A DNA stretch of 64,000 nt from Laetiporus sulphureus 93-53 (lineage: Eukaryota; Basidiomycota; Agaricomycetes; Polyporales; Laetiporaceae). Both the position numbers and the translations under genes were made by a program. The notes beneath the pieces are model-generated. The model had not been told where the DNA came from and ran no database searches. It saw only the letters and a program-made list of their open reading frames with translations. Where the stretch lies: assembly GCF_001632365.1 (NCBI RefSeq), contig NW_024468581.1, positions 7,850-71,849 on the forward strand, written 5' to 3'. This document shows, in pieces, positions 11,801 through 22,800 of the stretch; position 1 is the first letter of the stretch; every line of letters starts with the position of its first letter.

Positions 11801-12714
11801 ACCGAATGTCACCAAACTCATTCCATCCTTGATGGCCAGCCTCTTGGCGCACTTCGAGCCCTCAGAACTGGTTGATTTCATGAACTTCATCGGTCTCCTC
11901 GTTCATAAACTGCAGGTAGGAGCAATCCATCCTCTCATGAAGGTTGTGTGCCGAACTTCAGAGCAGGAGGATATGTTTGATGTGCTCGACCAGCTGGTTG
12001 GACCGTTAAGTGCACATATCAACGCCATTATGTCTCAAGCGGTATCGGGAACGGATGATGAGCTTGCTCGCGCGGATACCAAGAAGGCCTATCTCGCTCT
12101 TCTGAACAACATCATGGCTTCAAAACTGCACCCTGTTTTCATATCAGAACGTGAGTTTACTTAGCGCATTGCCCGCAATCGTATTGAAAGCGCCTTAGGA
12201 AACAAAGGGCAATTGGAAGGCCTGCTGGGCAGTATGCAGCGATTAGCAGAAGACGTGTCAGACCCATTCAGCCAGAAGGCGGCCTTCACATTCTTCGCCC
12301 GATGCGTGGCCGTATGGGCACGGCCTAACCCGGACACGCAGGCACAGGTGCTACCTGGCTTCGAACGCTTTGTGTACGAGCGTCTGGTCCCTACAGCGTT
12401 CATCGCACTGTCGTCGCCGCAATTTAATGTCAAGGATGGTCAGATGCTCGTAGTATGTACAGCTACTTCTGAAGGGCTACAAGGTGATGCTCACAGGAGT
12501 CGTCGCCTAGGTGCTGCATGAGATTTGCAACTTCTTGCAAGCCATCTCAAAAGCCCGAGGGCAGGAAGCGTTCGATTTCTTCGTCGCCGTCTTCCTCCCT
12601 GCGCAAAATTGGCCTGAACCTGCTGCAATCGAGTTCGTCACAAAAATGCGGGATCTTGACGCCAAAGCGTTCCGAAAATACTTCGCTGACTTCGTTCGCG
12701 CATCACGATCATAA
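8895..12714 (+). CDS. los1: Exportin-T (Los1-type tRNA nuclear export receptor)
   Basis: Karyopherin-beta family receptor that binds mature tRNA with Ran-GTP and carries it through the nuclear pore. The ATG at 8895 opens MEQNLDQVVQAIAIASDP, the typical exportin-T beginning. It is followed by HEAT-type helical pairs spread over about ten exons: the LLDEFLDNRW segment (about 9100), MIKAARPFNQ (9550), SLPIRLATSSALVKIVGKG (9910), IFDAQLYLFETAGTLASLL (11360) and the C-terminal FLPAQNWPEPAAIEFVTKMRD before the stop at 12712-12714. Introns are about 50 nt with GT/AG ends. The frame appears continuous from end to end and the length (about 1,050 residues) suits the family. Assignment rests on overall pattern, as exportin-T has no short diagnostic motif. 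Confidence 0.85.
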
Positions 12715-12977
12715 TGCCTTCATCCTATAACATGTCTTCTATGCATCGCTTTCTCTTCTATTAGTCTACACACAAACAAACGCAATTACTTATACTGTTC
12801 ATCAACGTCTTCCTTACCGCACTGACGTATGCAATTGGATCATAATGACTACGTCGTCCGTCATGCATACTCTCGATGCGCCAGGACATTGTAATACTAT
12901 GCTGTGCTGATAGAACAGCGTATCTGTCGACCGCGAATGAGAATCCCCAGCAAGGATGAGGATTGGGAACAGATTGG

Positions 12978-13221
12978 CACGGCAGACATTTTCCGATTTA
13001 TCAGTGTGAAAAATAGTGTGGGAATGTCGGCTGATGTCTTACATTTGTGACAAAGATTTGCCAATATAGCATTTAATCGGCAAATAGTGCGCGTTCACAA
13101 CCAAAGTGAAACATTTTCGACATGAAATGCCATCGTTGCAAATATTTATCGCATGTGTAAGAAATCAGTCGAGATTCACACACAATTTCCCACATTGATA
13201 AATTGCATCACGTCTGCCGTG
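12978..13221. mobile_element. Foldback MITE with long imperfect inverted repeats
   Basis: The left end CACGGCAGAC (12978-12987) is repeated inverted at the right end (GTCTGCCGTG, 13212-13221). The inverted match continues imperfectly for about 110 bases on each side, so nearly the whole 244 bp can fold on itself. Shared blocks include TTTATCA, GTGTGGGAA, GACTGAT and TCTTACA. TGG lies on both sides (12975-12977 and 13222-13224), a possible 3-bp target duplication. There is no coding capacity. It sits between the exportin stop and the cullin start. Confidence 0.75.
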
Positions 13222-13499
13222 TGGTGACCCAGACCTCTGTTCCCGCATTCTGTACCTTAGCTTCACGTGATTCTTAGCGCTCCATCCTCGTTGGCAGTAC
13301 GCGCCGCACTCTCATCTCGTCGAACACACAGACTTGACATCTGGGGCCACATTTGCACTCGAAATATTTTGCTTTCTGTAATCAACAAACCCCTACATTC
13401 CATCGCTCCATTTCAAGTAGCTGAACCTGAGGCTGAGGAGACCGTAATGGCAGCACGTATGTTTTATGATGCTAAGGTAGCTCCCCAAATTCTCAGAGC

Positions 13500-16434
13500 A
13501 TGAATCCGCCAGCACTCCGATCGAGGGGGAAGCCCAAGATTGTAAGGAGCTCGTGTGCCAGTAGCTCCTGTGACTGACCGATTTTGGCTAGAGACCTGTG
13601 AAACGGGTATGCCGTTCCGAAATCTTCATTCCTTTCCTTCGTTGAGAGGAGGTGCGATGTAGCATGGGCCAGATATCTCCATCGACGAGACATGGTCCAA
13701 GCTATCGAAGAATATCGTCGAGATCCAGAATCATAATGCGGCGAATCTGTCCTACGAAGAAAACCATCGATACGCATACAACATGGTGTTATATCGTCAT
13801 GGGGAAACACTGTACAAAGGGACCAACAAATTAATTGCTGAGAATCTGGAGAAGCTCGCGAACGAATACATATTTCCTGCGTTTCCCAGTGGCAGCGAGG
13901 ACGATCCTCTTGAGAAGGCTCAAGCAGGGGAGACGCTGCTGAAAGCTGTGAGGAAAGTATGGGACGACCACACATCTAGTCTGTCTAAGCTGCGTGACGT
14001 TCTCAAATACATGGTATGTTGACACGTTTCTAACTGATCGACTTACTTCGATATCCTTTACTAGGATCGTGTCTACACCAAGGACGCGAAGGTGCCGGAG
14101 ATATGGGATTCTGGCCTGCTCCTTTTCATCAAGCATATATTGCGATCTCCCATCGAAGACAACCTGGTCAATGCTATCCTCACCGAGATTCATACAGAGC
14201 GCGACGGGTATGTGATCAATCGCTCGGCCGTGAAAGGCTGTGTGGACGTGCTTCTACAGCTCTTCGATGAGCGTTCCGAGAAGTCGGTGTATGCGCGAGA
14301 CTTGGAGCCTGCCGTGCTCAAAGAGAGTGAGGCATTTTATAAAAAGGAGGGCATCCAGCTGTTGGAGACATGCGATGCACCGGAATACTTGCGAAGAGTA
14401 TACTTATGCCGTTATATGCATGTTCTTTTCTTAGGCTGACTGTCTTCAGGTAGAAATCCGGTTCCAGCAAGAAGAATCGAGAGCGCACCATTACCTGTCA
14501 TCCAAGACCAGCCTGTCTCTACGACGACTTCTGGAACAAACCTTGTTGACACCACACCTGTCGACCGTACTCTCCATGCCCAACTCCGGACTAGACATGA
14601 TGATTGACACGGACAAGATCGACGACTTATCCCGCTTGTACCGTCTGTTCACAATGGCCACTATAGGCGTCCCGACCCTCAGAAAGGTTCTGAGAGAAAG
14701 TATCATTCGACGAGGAAGAGAGCTTAAGTCCGCTAGCCTGAATGCGGATGCCGATGACCTCCAAGCACAAGATGAGATGACCACTACTTCGAAGCTCAAG
14801 GGCAAGGGCAAAGCGCGTGTTGCGGCTGCTTCACAAACGCTGTCGCTTGCACTGAAATGGGTACAGGATGTGTTGGATCTAAAGGACAAGTTTGATAGGA
14901 TCTGGGTGAGTGCTTTTCAGAGCGATAGAGACATTGAGAGCGGCATGAACGAGGTATGTGATCTGTACAATGTCTCTTGGAGAGATCAAGCAGCTCTCGT
15001 TCAGGCCTTCGAGACGTTCGTCAATCAACATGAGAAGGCGTCAGAATTTATCTCATTGTTCATCGATGACAATCTGAAGAAGGGTCTGAAAGGAGTAGGT
15101 TTCAGTGCGCGTTATCCTTTCGCATAGAGGCTGAACAATACACCAGAAATCAGACACTGAGGTCGATCAGGTCCTCGACAAGACAATCACTATCTTCAGG
15201 TTTTTAACGGACAAGGACATCTTCGAGCGTTATTACAAGGGGCACCTTGCGAAGCGCCTGCTTCAGGGTCGGTCCGTCTCAGACGACGCAGAGCGCGGCA
15301 TGCTCGCCAAGCTCAAGGTCGAATGCGGCTACCAGTTCACGCAGAAGCTGGAAGGCATGTTTCATGATATGAGGATATCCGCGGAGCACATGCAATCGTA
15401 TAGGGCATATCTAGCAAAGACAACCGTAAAATCCAGCTTTTTAGAGACTTTCGGACATGGCTGATTCTCTAACAGGCGCCTGAAGTTGAGATATCAGTGA
15501 CAATCATGACCTCGACATTCTGGCCCATGTCGTACTCAGCTGCACCCTGCAATCTCCCGGATCAGCTCATCAGGGCATGCAAGTCCTATGAACAGTTCTA
15601 CCTTTCTAAGCATTCAGGACGGCGAGTTACGTGGCAACCTTCCTTGGGTAATGCCGATGTGCGCGTGAGATTCAAGGCCCGACAGCACGATCTCAACGTC
15701 TCAACTTTTGCATTGGTGATTCTGCTCTTGTTTGAGGACCTCCCAGATGGCGAAACCCTCACTTACGAGGTAGGGATTCTTAATCTTATGCTGTATGTGA
15801 CTGATGAGGTGTCCGCAGGAGATCAAAACCGCGACGGCCATCCCAGAGACAGAGCTGCAACGCAATCTGCAATCTCTCGCCTGTGCAAAGTATAAAATCC
15901 TAAAGAAGCATCCACCAGGGCGCGAGATCGACCAGAACGACTCGTTCTCATTCAACTCGGACTTCAGTTCACCACTTCAGAAGATCAAGATCAGCACTGT
16001 TGCCAGTCGCGTGGAGAACGCGGATGAACGAAAGGAGACGAAGGATCGTGTAGATGAAGAACGGCGGCATCAGACGGAGGTATGTGGAATATGTGCGTTC
16101 CACCGATTCATCCTTGCAACTGAATATGTGTAGGCATGCATCGTGCGCATTATGAAGGACCGCAAGCATATGACACACAACGATCTCATGAATGAGGTGA
16201 CGCGACAATTAGCGGGTAGATTCCATCCCGATCCCATGGTCATCAAGAAGCGCATCGAAGGACTTATTGAGGTTCGTCTTTTGATTTTTGGATTTTTTGG
16301 CAAGATGGTTGACGCACGCTGTCTGCAGCGAGACTACCTAGAACGATGTGAAGATCGCAAATCGTACAATTACTTGGTACGCCCGTTTTTATCGGCATTC
16401 GTTTGCATGAGACTAACGTCTGGTTCAGGCATGA
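13500..16434 (+). CDS. cul3: Cullin-3 scaffold of CRL3 ubiquitin ligases
   Basis: Scaffold that holds a BTB-domain substrate adaptor at its N-terminus and the RING protein Rbx1 at its C-terminus. The start ATG at 13500 gives a basic leader ([14 protein letters not shown]) split by introns. Cullin-3 hallmarks follow: [11 protein letters not shown] and [20 protein letters not shown] (13670-13790), YKGTNKLI, the cullin-homology core [14 protein letters not shown] (about 15220) and [10 protein letters not shown] (15500). At the end, [15 protein letters not shown] carries the NEDD8-accepting lysine (codon 16155-16157) and a winged-helix segment. The last exon joins YNYL to a final Ala and the stop at 16432-16434, the usual YxYxA end. 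About ten short introns; no lesion seen. Confidence 0.92.
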
Positions 16435-16616
16435 ATGGACCCGCAGTGTAGTGCAGTGCTCATCTGTATCAGTATAATATTTCAAGGGTAGCTGGCTCCA
16501 GATGCCTCACGGCTGACTCGCTCCAGCTTATCGCACTCAACATTGTCCGACAATTCTGCGTTCATAATAAATTACACTCAGCTCTAAGTCTGCATTGCTT
16601 CTAGATGTCGCAATTG

Positions 16617-18364
16617 TTACAGCTCGTCCTTCGAGTGAGTGCCGTCCTCCTCCAAGCGGCCGAATGCCTTCAGCAACCCTAAATGCACGCGAAGTCAGTT
16701 CGTACTGTCACAGTTAGCAGCGATGCTACGCACGTCGCTTCATGTCTGGGCCGATCTCATTGGGCAGAATGACGTTGTATTCTACGTATAGATCACCGAA
16801 AGCACCTTCCTGCTCGTAGATTGGCATGCCCTCGCCCTTGATTGTCTGCACAAATCCTGCGATCAATTCAGCATGCAGTGACAGGGCACTCGAGAGAGAT
16901 TGTCTGTACCTGGTTGCGTCACGCCATGTCGTTTGAGCTGTACGATGTGTCCATCTAGATGTGTGAGATTGCGTTCGAATCCTAGCAGCGCCTATGTGTG
17001 CGTTAGCTCAGCACTGTCAATGAGTAAATGAAGCAGCAATCACTTCTTCGACCCCAATCGTTTCCTTCCAGTACAACCCAGACTCCTTACGCCTCCAGCC
17101 TCCCTTGTCCCTCCTGCTCCGCACGCGAATGACGATATCTCCCGCTTCCCAGTCTGGGCTCTCGTCGCCCTCGCCCTCAAATACGACTTCATGGCCCTCC
17201 GATGCACCCTTGGGCACCTCGAGCGTGTAGTGCTGCGTGTGATCGAGGACCTTAGCGCCAGAGCAATGCGGACACTTGCGGCCGATGGTCTTGCCCTGCC
17301 CGCCACAGGAGCCGCAGGTCACCTGCGCCTGGCTGTACATGCCTGGCATGATCTGCTGGCGGATGACCTGCACGCCGCTGCCACCGCAGACCGGGCAGGT
17401 GTGGACGTCCGAAGTGGAGGCAGCGCCGGTGCCACGGCAGTGATCGCATAAGATTCGCTTCTTCACCATGAACTATAGGAGATGATGAGAAATGAGAGAC
17501 GTGTACTGTAGCAGTGGTCTCACGTCGATGTTTGCGCCTGTGTACCTGCATCGAGTATGCACGAGGTCTGTCAGTCGTGGAGTCGAGAGATGACTGCACG
17601 GTACGTACAAGTCCGACAGGCTGACTTCCATGTCGGAAACGGAGTTGGGGCCCCTGCGCTGTTGATTCGCCGGGTCTACAGGATGGTACGAATTTAGCAG
17701 ACGTCACGAGAAACCAAGTGAGCCACTAACGACCACCGCCAAAGAAGTTCGAGAAGAGGTCGAACGGATTTGCATAATGTTGGCCGCCCTCATTCGCCTT
17801 AAGGCCCTCCTGAAGGCGACAAATAACCTCGTTAAGCACACCTTTTCAGCTCATGGTTCTCATGTGAAACTCGCCTCTCCATGTCGATCGTATATTTGCT
17901 TTTTCTATCCTGGAGTCAGCGCGTCACTCCACATTTGACTGAAGACTAGGATTTACCTGAGGGTCCGAGAGGATCTCGTATGCTGTGAGCCAAAGATGAG
18001 ATGTCTGACACATGTGTCATATAAATTGCGGCGACGGACCGTGTGCAATCTCTACGAACTTTTCCTCTGAGCCTGGATCCTTGTTCTTATCCGGGTGATA
18101 CTTCCGACTGACACGTCCTTCAATCACACAAACCTCCCATAGGCAGTGCCACTCACCTAAGCCGCTTATAAGCCTTCCTGATGTCCTGCTCGGAGGCTGA
18201 ACTAGAAACTAGAATGAATTCGCACTGTATGAGCGAGCCATCCGCCAAGGTAGCAAAGTGCGCGCGCACGACTAACGCTCGAGAGCTTTGTAGAGATCTG
18301 CAGCATTCACCAAAAGTGAAAGGAAGAGCAGCCAGAACAGAACGAGCAGAAATGTCGAACCCAT
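16617..18364 (-). CDS. scj1: ER-lumenal J-protein (Scj1/ERdj3-type Hsp40) with KDEL
   Basis: Co-chaperone of the ER Hsp70 (Kar2/BiP) in protein folding and quality control. The ATG at 18364 opens a clear signal peptide (MGSTFLLVLFWLLFLSLLVNA). A J-domain follows with DIRKAYKRLSRKYHPDKN, including the catalytic HPD, then a Gly-rich stretch with FFGG. The zinc-binding region (17230-17450) has four CxxCxGxG-type repeats: CDHCRGTG, CPVCGGSG, CGSCGGQG and CPHCSG. The substrate-binding C-terminal part (LDHTQHYTLEVPKG, GDIVIRVR, GFVQTIKGEGMPIY, FGDLYVEY) ends HSKDEL with the stop at 16617-16619. Signal peptide plus retrieval tag place it in the ER lumen. It converges on cullin-3, whose stop lies about 180 bp away. 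Confidence 0.92.
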
Positions 18365-19759
18365 GGTGCCGGTAGCAGAACGTGCAACAGGCAGTGGCGA
18401 GTCTGCAAGAGCCCTAAGAGCCACGTACAACGCGCGATCACGTGCCTTCTATGATCGCGTGGGCGATGCGCGTCGCGCGAGTCTCCCTGTCTTTCCCTCC
18501 GTCTTCAAGCATATGCGATTTAAGTTCTTGAAACGGGAGTACAGCAGTCCAACTTGGATGGTACATTTTAGAAAGGATAATTGCACAGGTAGACAACATG
18601 AAGCGCATTGAATTTGTGGAGCAACGCGCTGACTTTAGGAACAGTGGTGCGCGATTTTTCGGAGAATTACGGTATGGTACATCAAAGTTGTTGTAAACGA
18701 TGCTCAATCTTGCTTACCCTTCCTTGCTGAAGCTTTACCAGTGTGGTTCCAGAAAGAGACCATGAAGCACTCCAGATGCAACAAGAAGAAGCAATGTCGA
18801 AAGCGAATATGTTACCAGTAAACTTGCAAACCATCAGCAGCTGAATCATATCAAGGTCATTCATGCTACCTTTCCGGGCTCTGCTGTGCAGGTTGAGGTC
18901 ATACCCCATTGATGGGGGGTTCCACTGCCCATGTGGTATGCAGTGCATACTTCGCATGCCCACATCGCGTAAAGGTATGTATCGAGGCACGACTTATACA
19001 TAGTCGGTGTGATGATGGCAGGGATCATGTAGATGGGAATACTGCTGAACGCTCTCTCCGGCTTCAGGTCCACTGTTTCCGTGCGCCGCGGTGAGGTGTG
19101 CGAAGATGAAGACTGCGAGAGTGGGTAGGAGGTGCATGATGGATGCGGCGGGCAATGAGCAATGAGCGTGACAAACTGAGTTGTCACGGAGGAAGCTGTC
19201 CACGGTGTCCAGGGGCCTTGAGCGGACACAACCACGTGGAGCGAGTATGTATCGATCGGCGGGGGAGATCGCATCTAACAAGTAGCAAACAGCTTGGCGC
19301 GTGGGCCATCTGTCAAGCTGGACCGAAAAGCATGGTGAGCCTTCATCCACCATAGGCGCCCTTGTCAACGACTCGAGCAGATGCGGTTCCGAAAGTCACA
19401 CGCCGGCTGGCATCATGTTCGGGAGCGAAAATAGAGTCATCCGTGCCAGCGCAGGAGCCGTTAGTGGGTGAGGGACGACCCCTCGCGTCGTGTGGATATG
19501 TTCTAGAAAACCTCGAGGCAGAGGCCGGATTATTTGTGGAGCACTTGCGCTATCATCTCCATCATGTGGACATCCTTCTGCTGGCTGCACTAGGTTCTGT
19601 ACGAATCTCTTCAACCAGTCGCTGATCAAACCATCGAAGCAGACGTTGTAACGCTGAACACTGCTTGGTAATCCATCCGGGTCCGGTCGGTCGGGATATT
19701 TTGATGACTCTCCTTGAGCGAAGCCCCGAGCATGCATAGTCGCCCGCGATCCACACACC
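18365..19759. other. Long divergent intergenic region, little coding signal
   Basis: About 1.4 kb between the J-protein and the ABC transporter, which read away from each other. It holds promoters for both and several short overlapping frames on both strands. The only one with any recognisable property is listed separately (18994-19137). Confidence 0.5.
18994..19137 (-). CDS. Possible small secreted peptide (weak)
   Basis: An ATG on the minus strand at 19137 opens MHLLPTLAVFIFAHLTAAHG, which looks like a signal peptide with a cleavage site after Ala. A 27-residue His-rich tail (HDPCHHHTDYV) and a stop follow. Only 47 codons, no family known to me. A longer spliced product using the neighbouring frame is possible. 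Chance is not excluded. Confidence 0.2.
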   Translation of the reverse strand: MHLLPTLAVFIFAHLTAAHGNSGPEAGESVQQYSHLHDPCHHHTDYV

Positions 19760-19767
19760 TATATAAC
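19760..19767 (+). promoter_or_regulatory. TATA box of the ABC transporter gene
   Basis: TATATAAC about 98 bp upstream of the ATG at 19865, the expected place for a fungal core promoter. Confidence 0.5.
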
Positions 19768-19864
19768 TGGCTTCACACAGGTCATTCCGTCTCCGCACAA
19801 AGGCGACGTGAGGTATCCATCCCTCCGACCTGTCGGAAATCCCTCCCCTCCATTCCTCCACCGC

Positions 19865-22800
19865 ATGAGCAAAACACCAGGCGACGACGAGACGCTGGCG
19901 GGCGCCGAACCGCATGCCCAACATGTGGACATCGTCCAGGCTGAGGCTGCCTTCATCGAGCTGTCCAGAACACTCTCAAGGCATTCGCGCGCGACGCAGT
20001 TCAACGATGGAAGAACAGAAAAGGGATATGAGCAAGACATCGAGAAAGCAAGAGAAGCTGACTCGGAGGAGACGTTCGACCTGCGCGAGTACCTCAGCAG
20101 CACCAATGATGCCATGCAGAGTGCTGGCATCAAGCACAAACACGTCGGTGTCACTTGGGAAAATCTTCGCGTGGAGGTGCTCGGAGGAACAGACCACAAG
20201 GTATAACCAGTTGCTTTATCGTGAGCGTTCATCACGGCTCATAAACTTGTACTATAGCTATACGTTAGAACGTTTGGACGTAGGTAGCAGCAAGAATATC
20301 TGCTGTGTCGTTGCTCACGTTTTACGCAGAGGATGCCCTGAATTTTTGGCTCACTCCATTCTTACTGCTTCAGCCACTGGTCTCAAAATTGCTTCCCTCC
20401 AAGCACGTCGAAACAACACCTATTCTTCAAGAGTAGGCGTACACCGTCAAATCGTAGCATCACGAGTATATTGACAAAATTCACAGGGAGTCGGGGCTTC
20501 TGAAGCCGGGGGAAATGTGCCTCGTTTTGGGATGTCCTGGGGCGGGCTGTACCACGTTCCTCAAGACCATGGCTAACGAAAGGCGGGAATATGCGAAGAT
20601 ATCGGGTGATGTCCGGTATGCCGGTATCAATGCGCACGAGATGGCCAAGTATTACAAGGGCGAGGTTGTCTACAACCAAGAGGGTAAGCACGCGTGAAAC
20701 GATGCAAGCCTCGTGGAGCTGACAAGCGACCCAGACGACATCCATATCGCGACATTGACCGTCTCGCAGACGCTTGCATCCGCATTGTCGCTGAAGACAC
20801 CTGGGCCAAACGGTCGCCTGCCGGGGATGTCGCGTAAGGAGTTCAACCAGACTGTCATGGACGTCTTGCTCCGCATGCTGAACATCCCGCACACGGCGAA
20901 CACGTACGTCGGCGACGAGTTCGTGCGAGGCGTGTCAGGAGGGGAGCGCAAGCGCGTGTCGATCGCGGAAATGATGGCCACGCGGGCCCATGTGCTGTGC
21001 TATGACAACTCGACCCGCGGTCTCGACGCGAGCACCGCGCTAGACTTTATCAAATCGTTGAGGGTTATGACGGATGTCCTCGGCCAGACAGTCTTCGTGA
21101 CATTGTTCGTANNNNNNNNNNNNNNNNNNNNNNNNNNNNNNNNNNNNNNNNNNNNNNNNNNNNNNNNNNNNNNNNNNNNNNNNNNNNNNNNNNNNNNNNN
21201 NNNNNNNNNNNTATGAGCTCTTTGATAAGGTCCTTGTCCTCGACAAAGGCCGCCAGGTGTACTTCGGTCCGCCCTCGTCCGCTCGCGCATACTTCGAAGG
21301 GCTCGGCTACAAGCCGCTCCCGCGCCAGAGCACGGCCGACTACCTCACCGGCTGCACGGATCCCAACGAGCGACAGTTCGCTGAGGGGCGCTCGGAGGCG
21401 GACGTCCCGACCACGCCTGAAGCGCTAGAGCAAGCGTTCCTGCAGTCGTCGTTCGCGCACGAGATGCACGCCTCGCTCGCAGATTACAAGCTGCTTATGG
21501 AGTACGACAAGGCGGACCAGGAGGCATTCCGCGCGGCGGTTGCGGCAGACAAGAAGCGCGGCGTGTCGAAGAAAAGCCCGTACACGCAGGGGTTCATCAA
21601 CCAGGTGCGCGCGCTCACGATGCGCCAGTTCCAGATGCGTGTGCAAGACCGGTTCCAGCTGATCACGAGCTACTCGCTGCATACTGTGAGTGTGAGCCCC
21701 GTGAATGGGTTCGGTGACTTTGCTGACCGAGCGGTGCGGTAGATCTTGGCGCTGATCATTGGGGCGGCGTATTTTGACCTCAAGCCTGATGCGGCAGGCG
21801 CGTTTACGAGGGGGTCGGTCGTCTTCGCTGCGATGCTTACTACTTGTTTGGATACTTTCGGAGAGGTATGCGGTCGGCTGATATATTTATACTGGCTCAG
21901 CTCATGTTTTGTGATCTGTTTAGATGCCCGTGCAGATGCTTGGTCGGCCCATCATCAAGAAGCAGGTTGCTATGATTTCCCAGTCCTAAAGGCAGTAATC
22001 TCTGATTGTTACTGTCTGCAGACGAGCTATGGCTTGTATAGACCGGCAGCGATAGCTATCGCCAACACATTAGCGGATATCCCATTCTCTGCAACGAGGG
22101 TCTTTATCTACAACGTGATCATCTACTTCATGGCGCACCTCGCGCGGTCGGCAGGCGGGTTCTGGACGTATCATCTTTTTGTGAGCAATATTCTCTTCGC
22201 GCATGGATTGTGGATATGCTGACGTATGTGCAGACGTACATCACGTTCTTGACGATGCAAGGCTTCTTCAGGACGTTCGGATTCATGTGCACCAACTTCG
22301 ACTCGGCGTTCCGCCTCGCGACGTTTTTCTTGCCGAACATGATCTTGTATGCTGGTTATATGATTCCTGTCTTTCAGATGAAGCGCTGGCTGTTCTGGAT
22401 CGTACGTATCTGTTTAGCATGCTGGCCTGCAGTCGCTAATTTCTGCACGCAGTACTATATTAATCCGATATCTTACGGTAGGCATCTGAGAATCTGCTGA
22501 TGGCCAAGCACTTATTGGTGTTCAGGCTGGGGTGCAAACATGGAGAACGAATTTATGCGCATATCCGTACGTTCAGTCCTATCTCTATCCGTTGCGCGTT
22601 TTGCTCAGTCATGGTAGTTGGATTGCGATGGCAGTTACATTGTCCCGCGTAACCCTCCAGGATCAAGCAAGTATCCGTGAGTGCCCCGATCGAGATTCGC
22701 GGAGCGAGATGATCTGATTTTTCTATGTCAGTGACTACCTCGGAATAAACCAGGCCTGCACGCTGTATGGTGGTACATCAGGGCAAAGCACGATCCCTGG

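Noticed and set aside
16965..16990. GTTCGAATCC as a tRNA T-loop
   Set aside because: It lies in the coding exon of the J-protein gene and no cloverleaf surrounds it.
20515..20580. Walker A Cys instead of Lys (GAGCTT) as an inactivating mutation of the ABC transporter
   Set aside because: This is the normal form of NBD1 in fungal PDR transporters.
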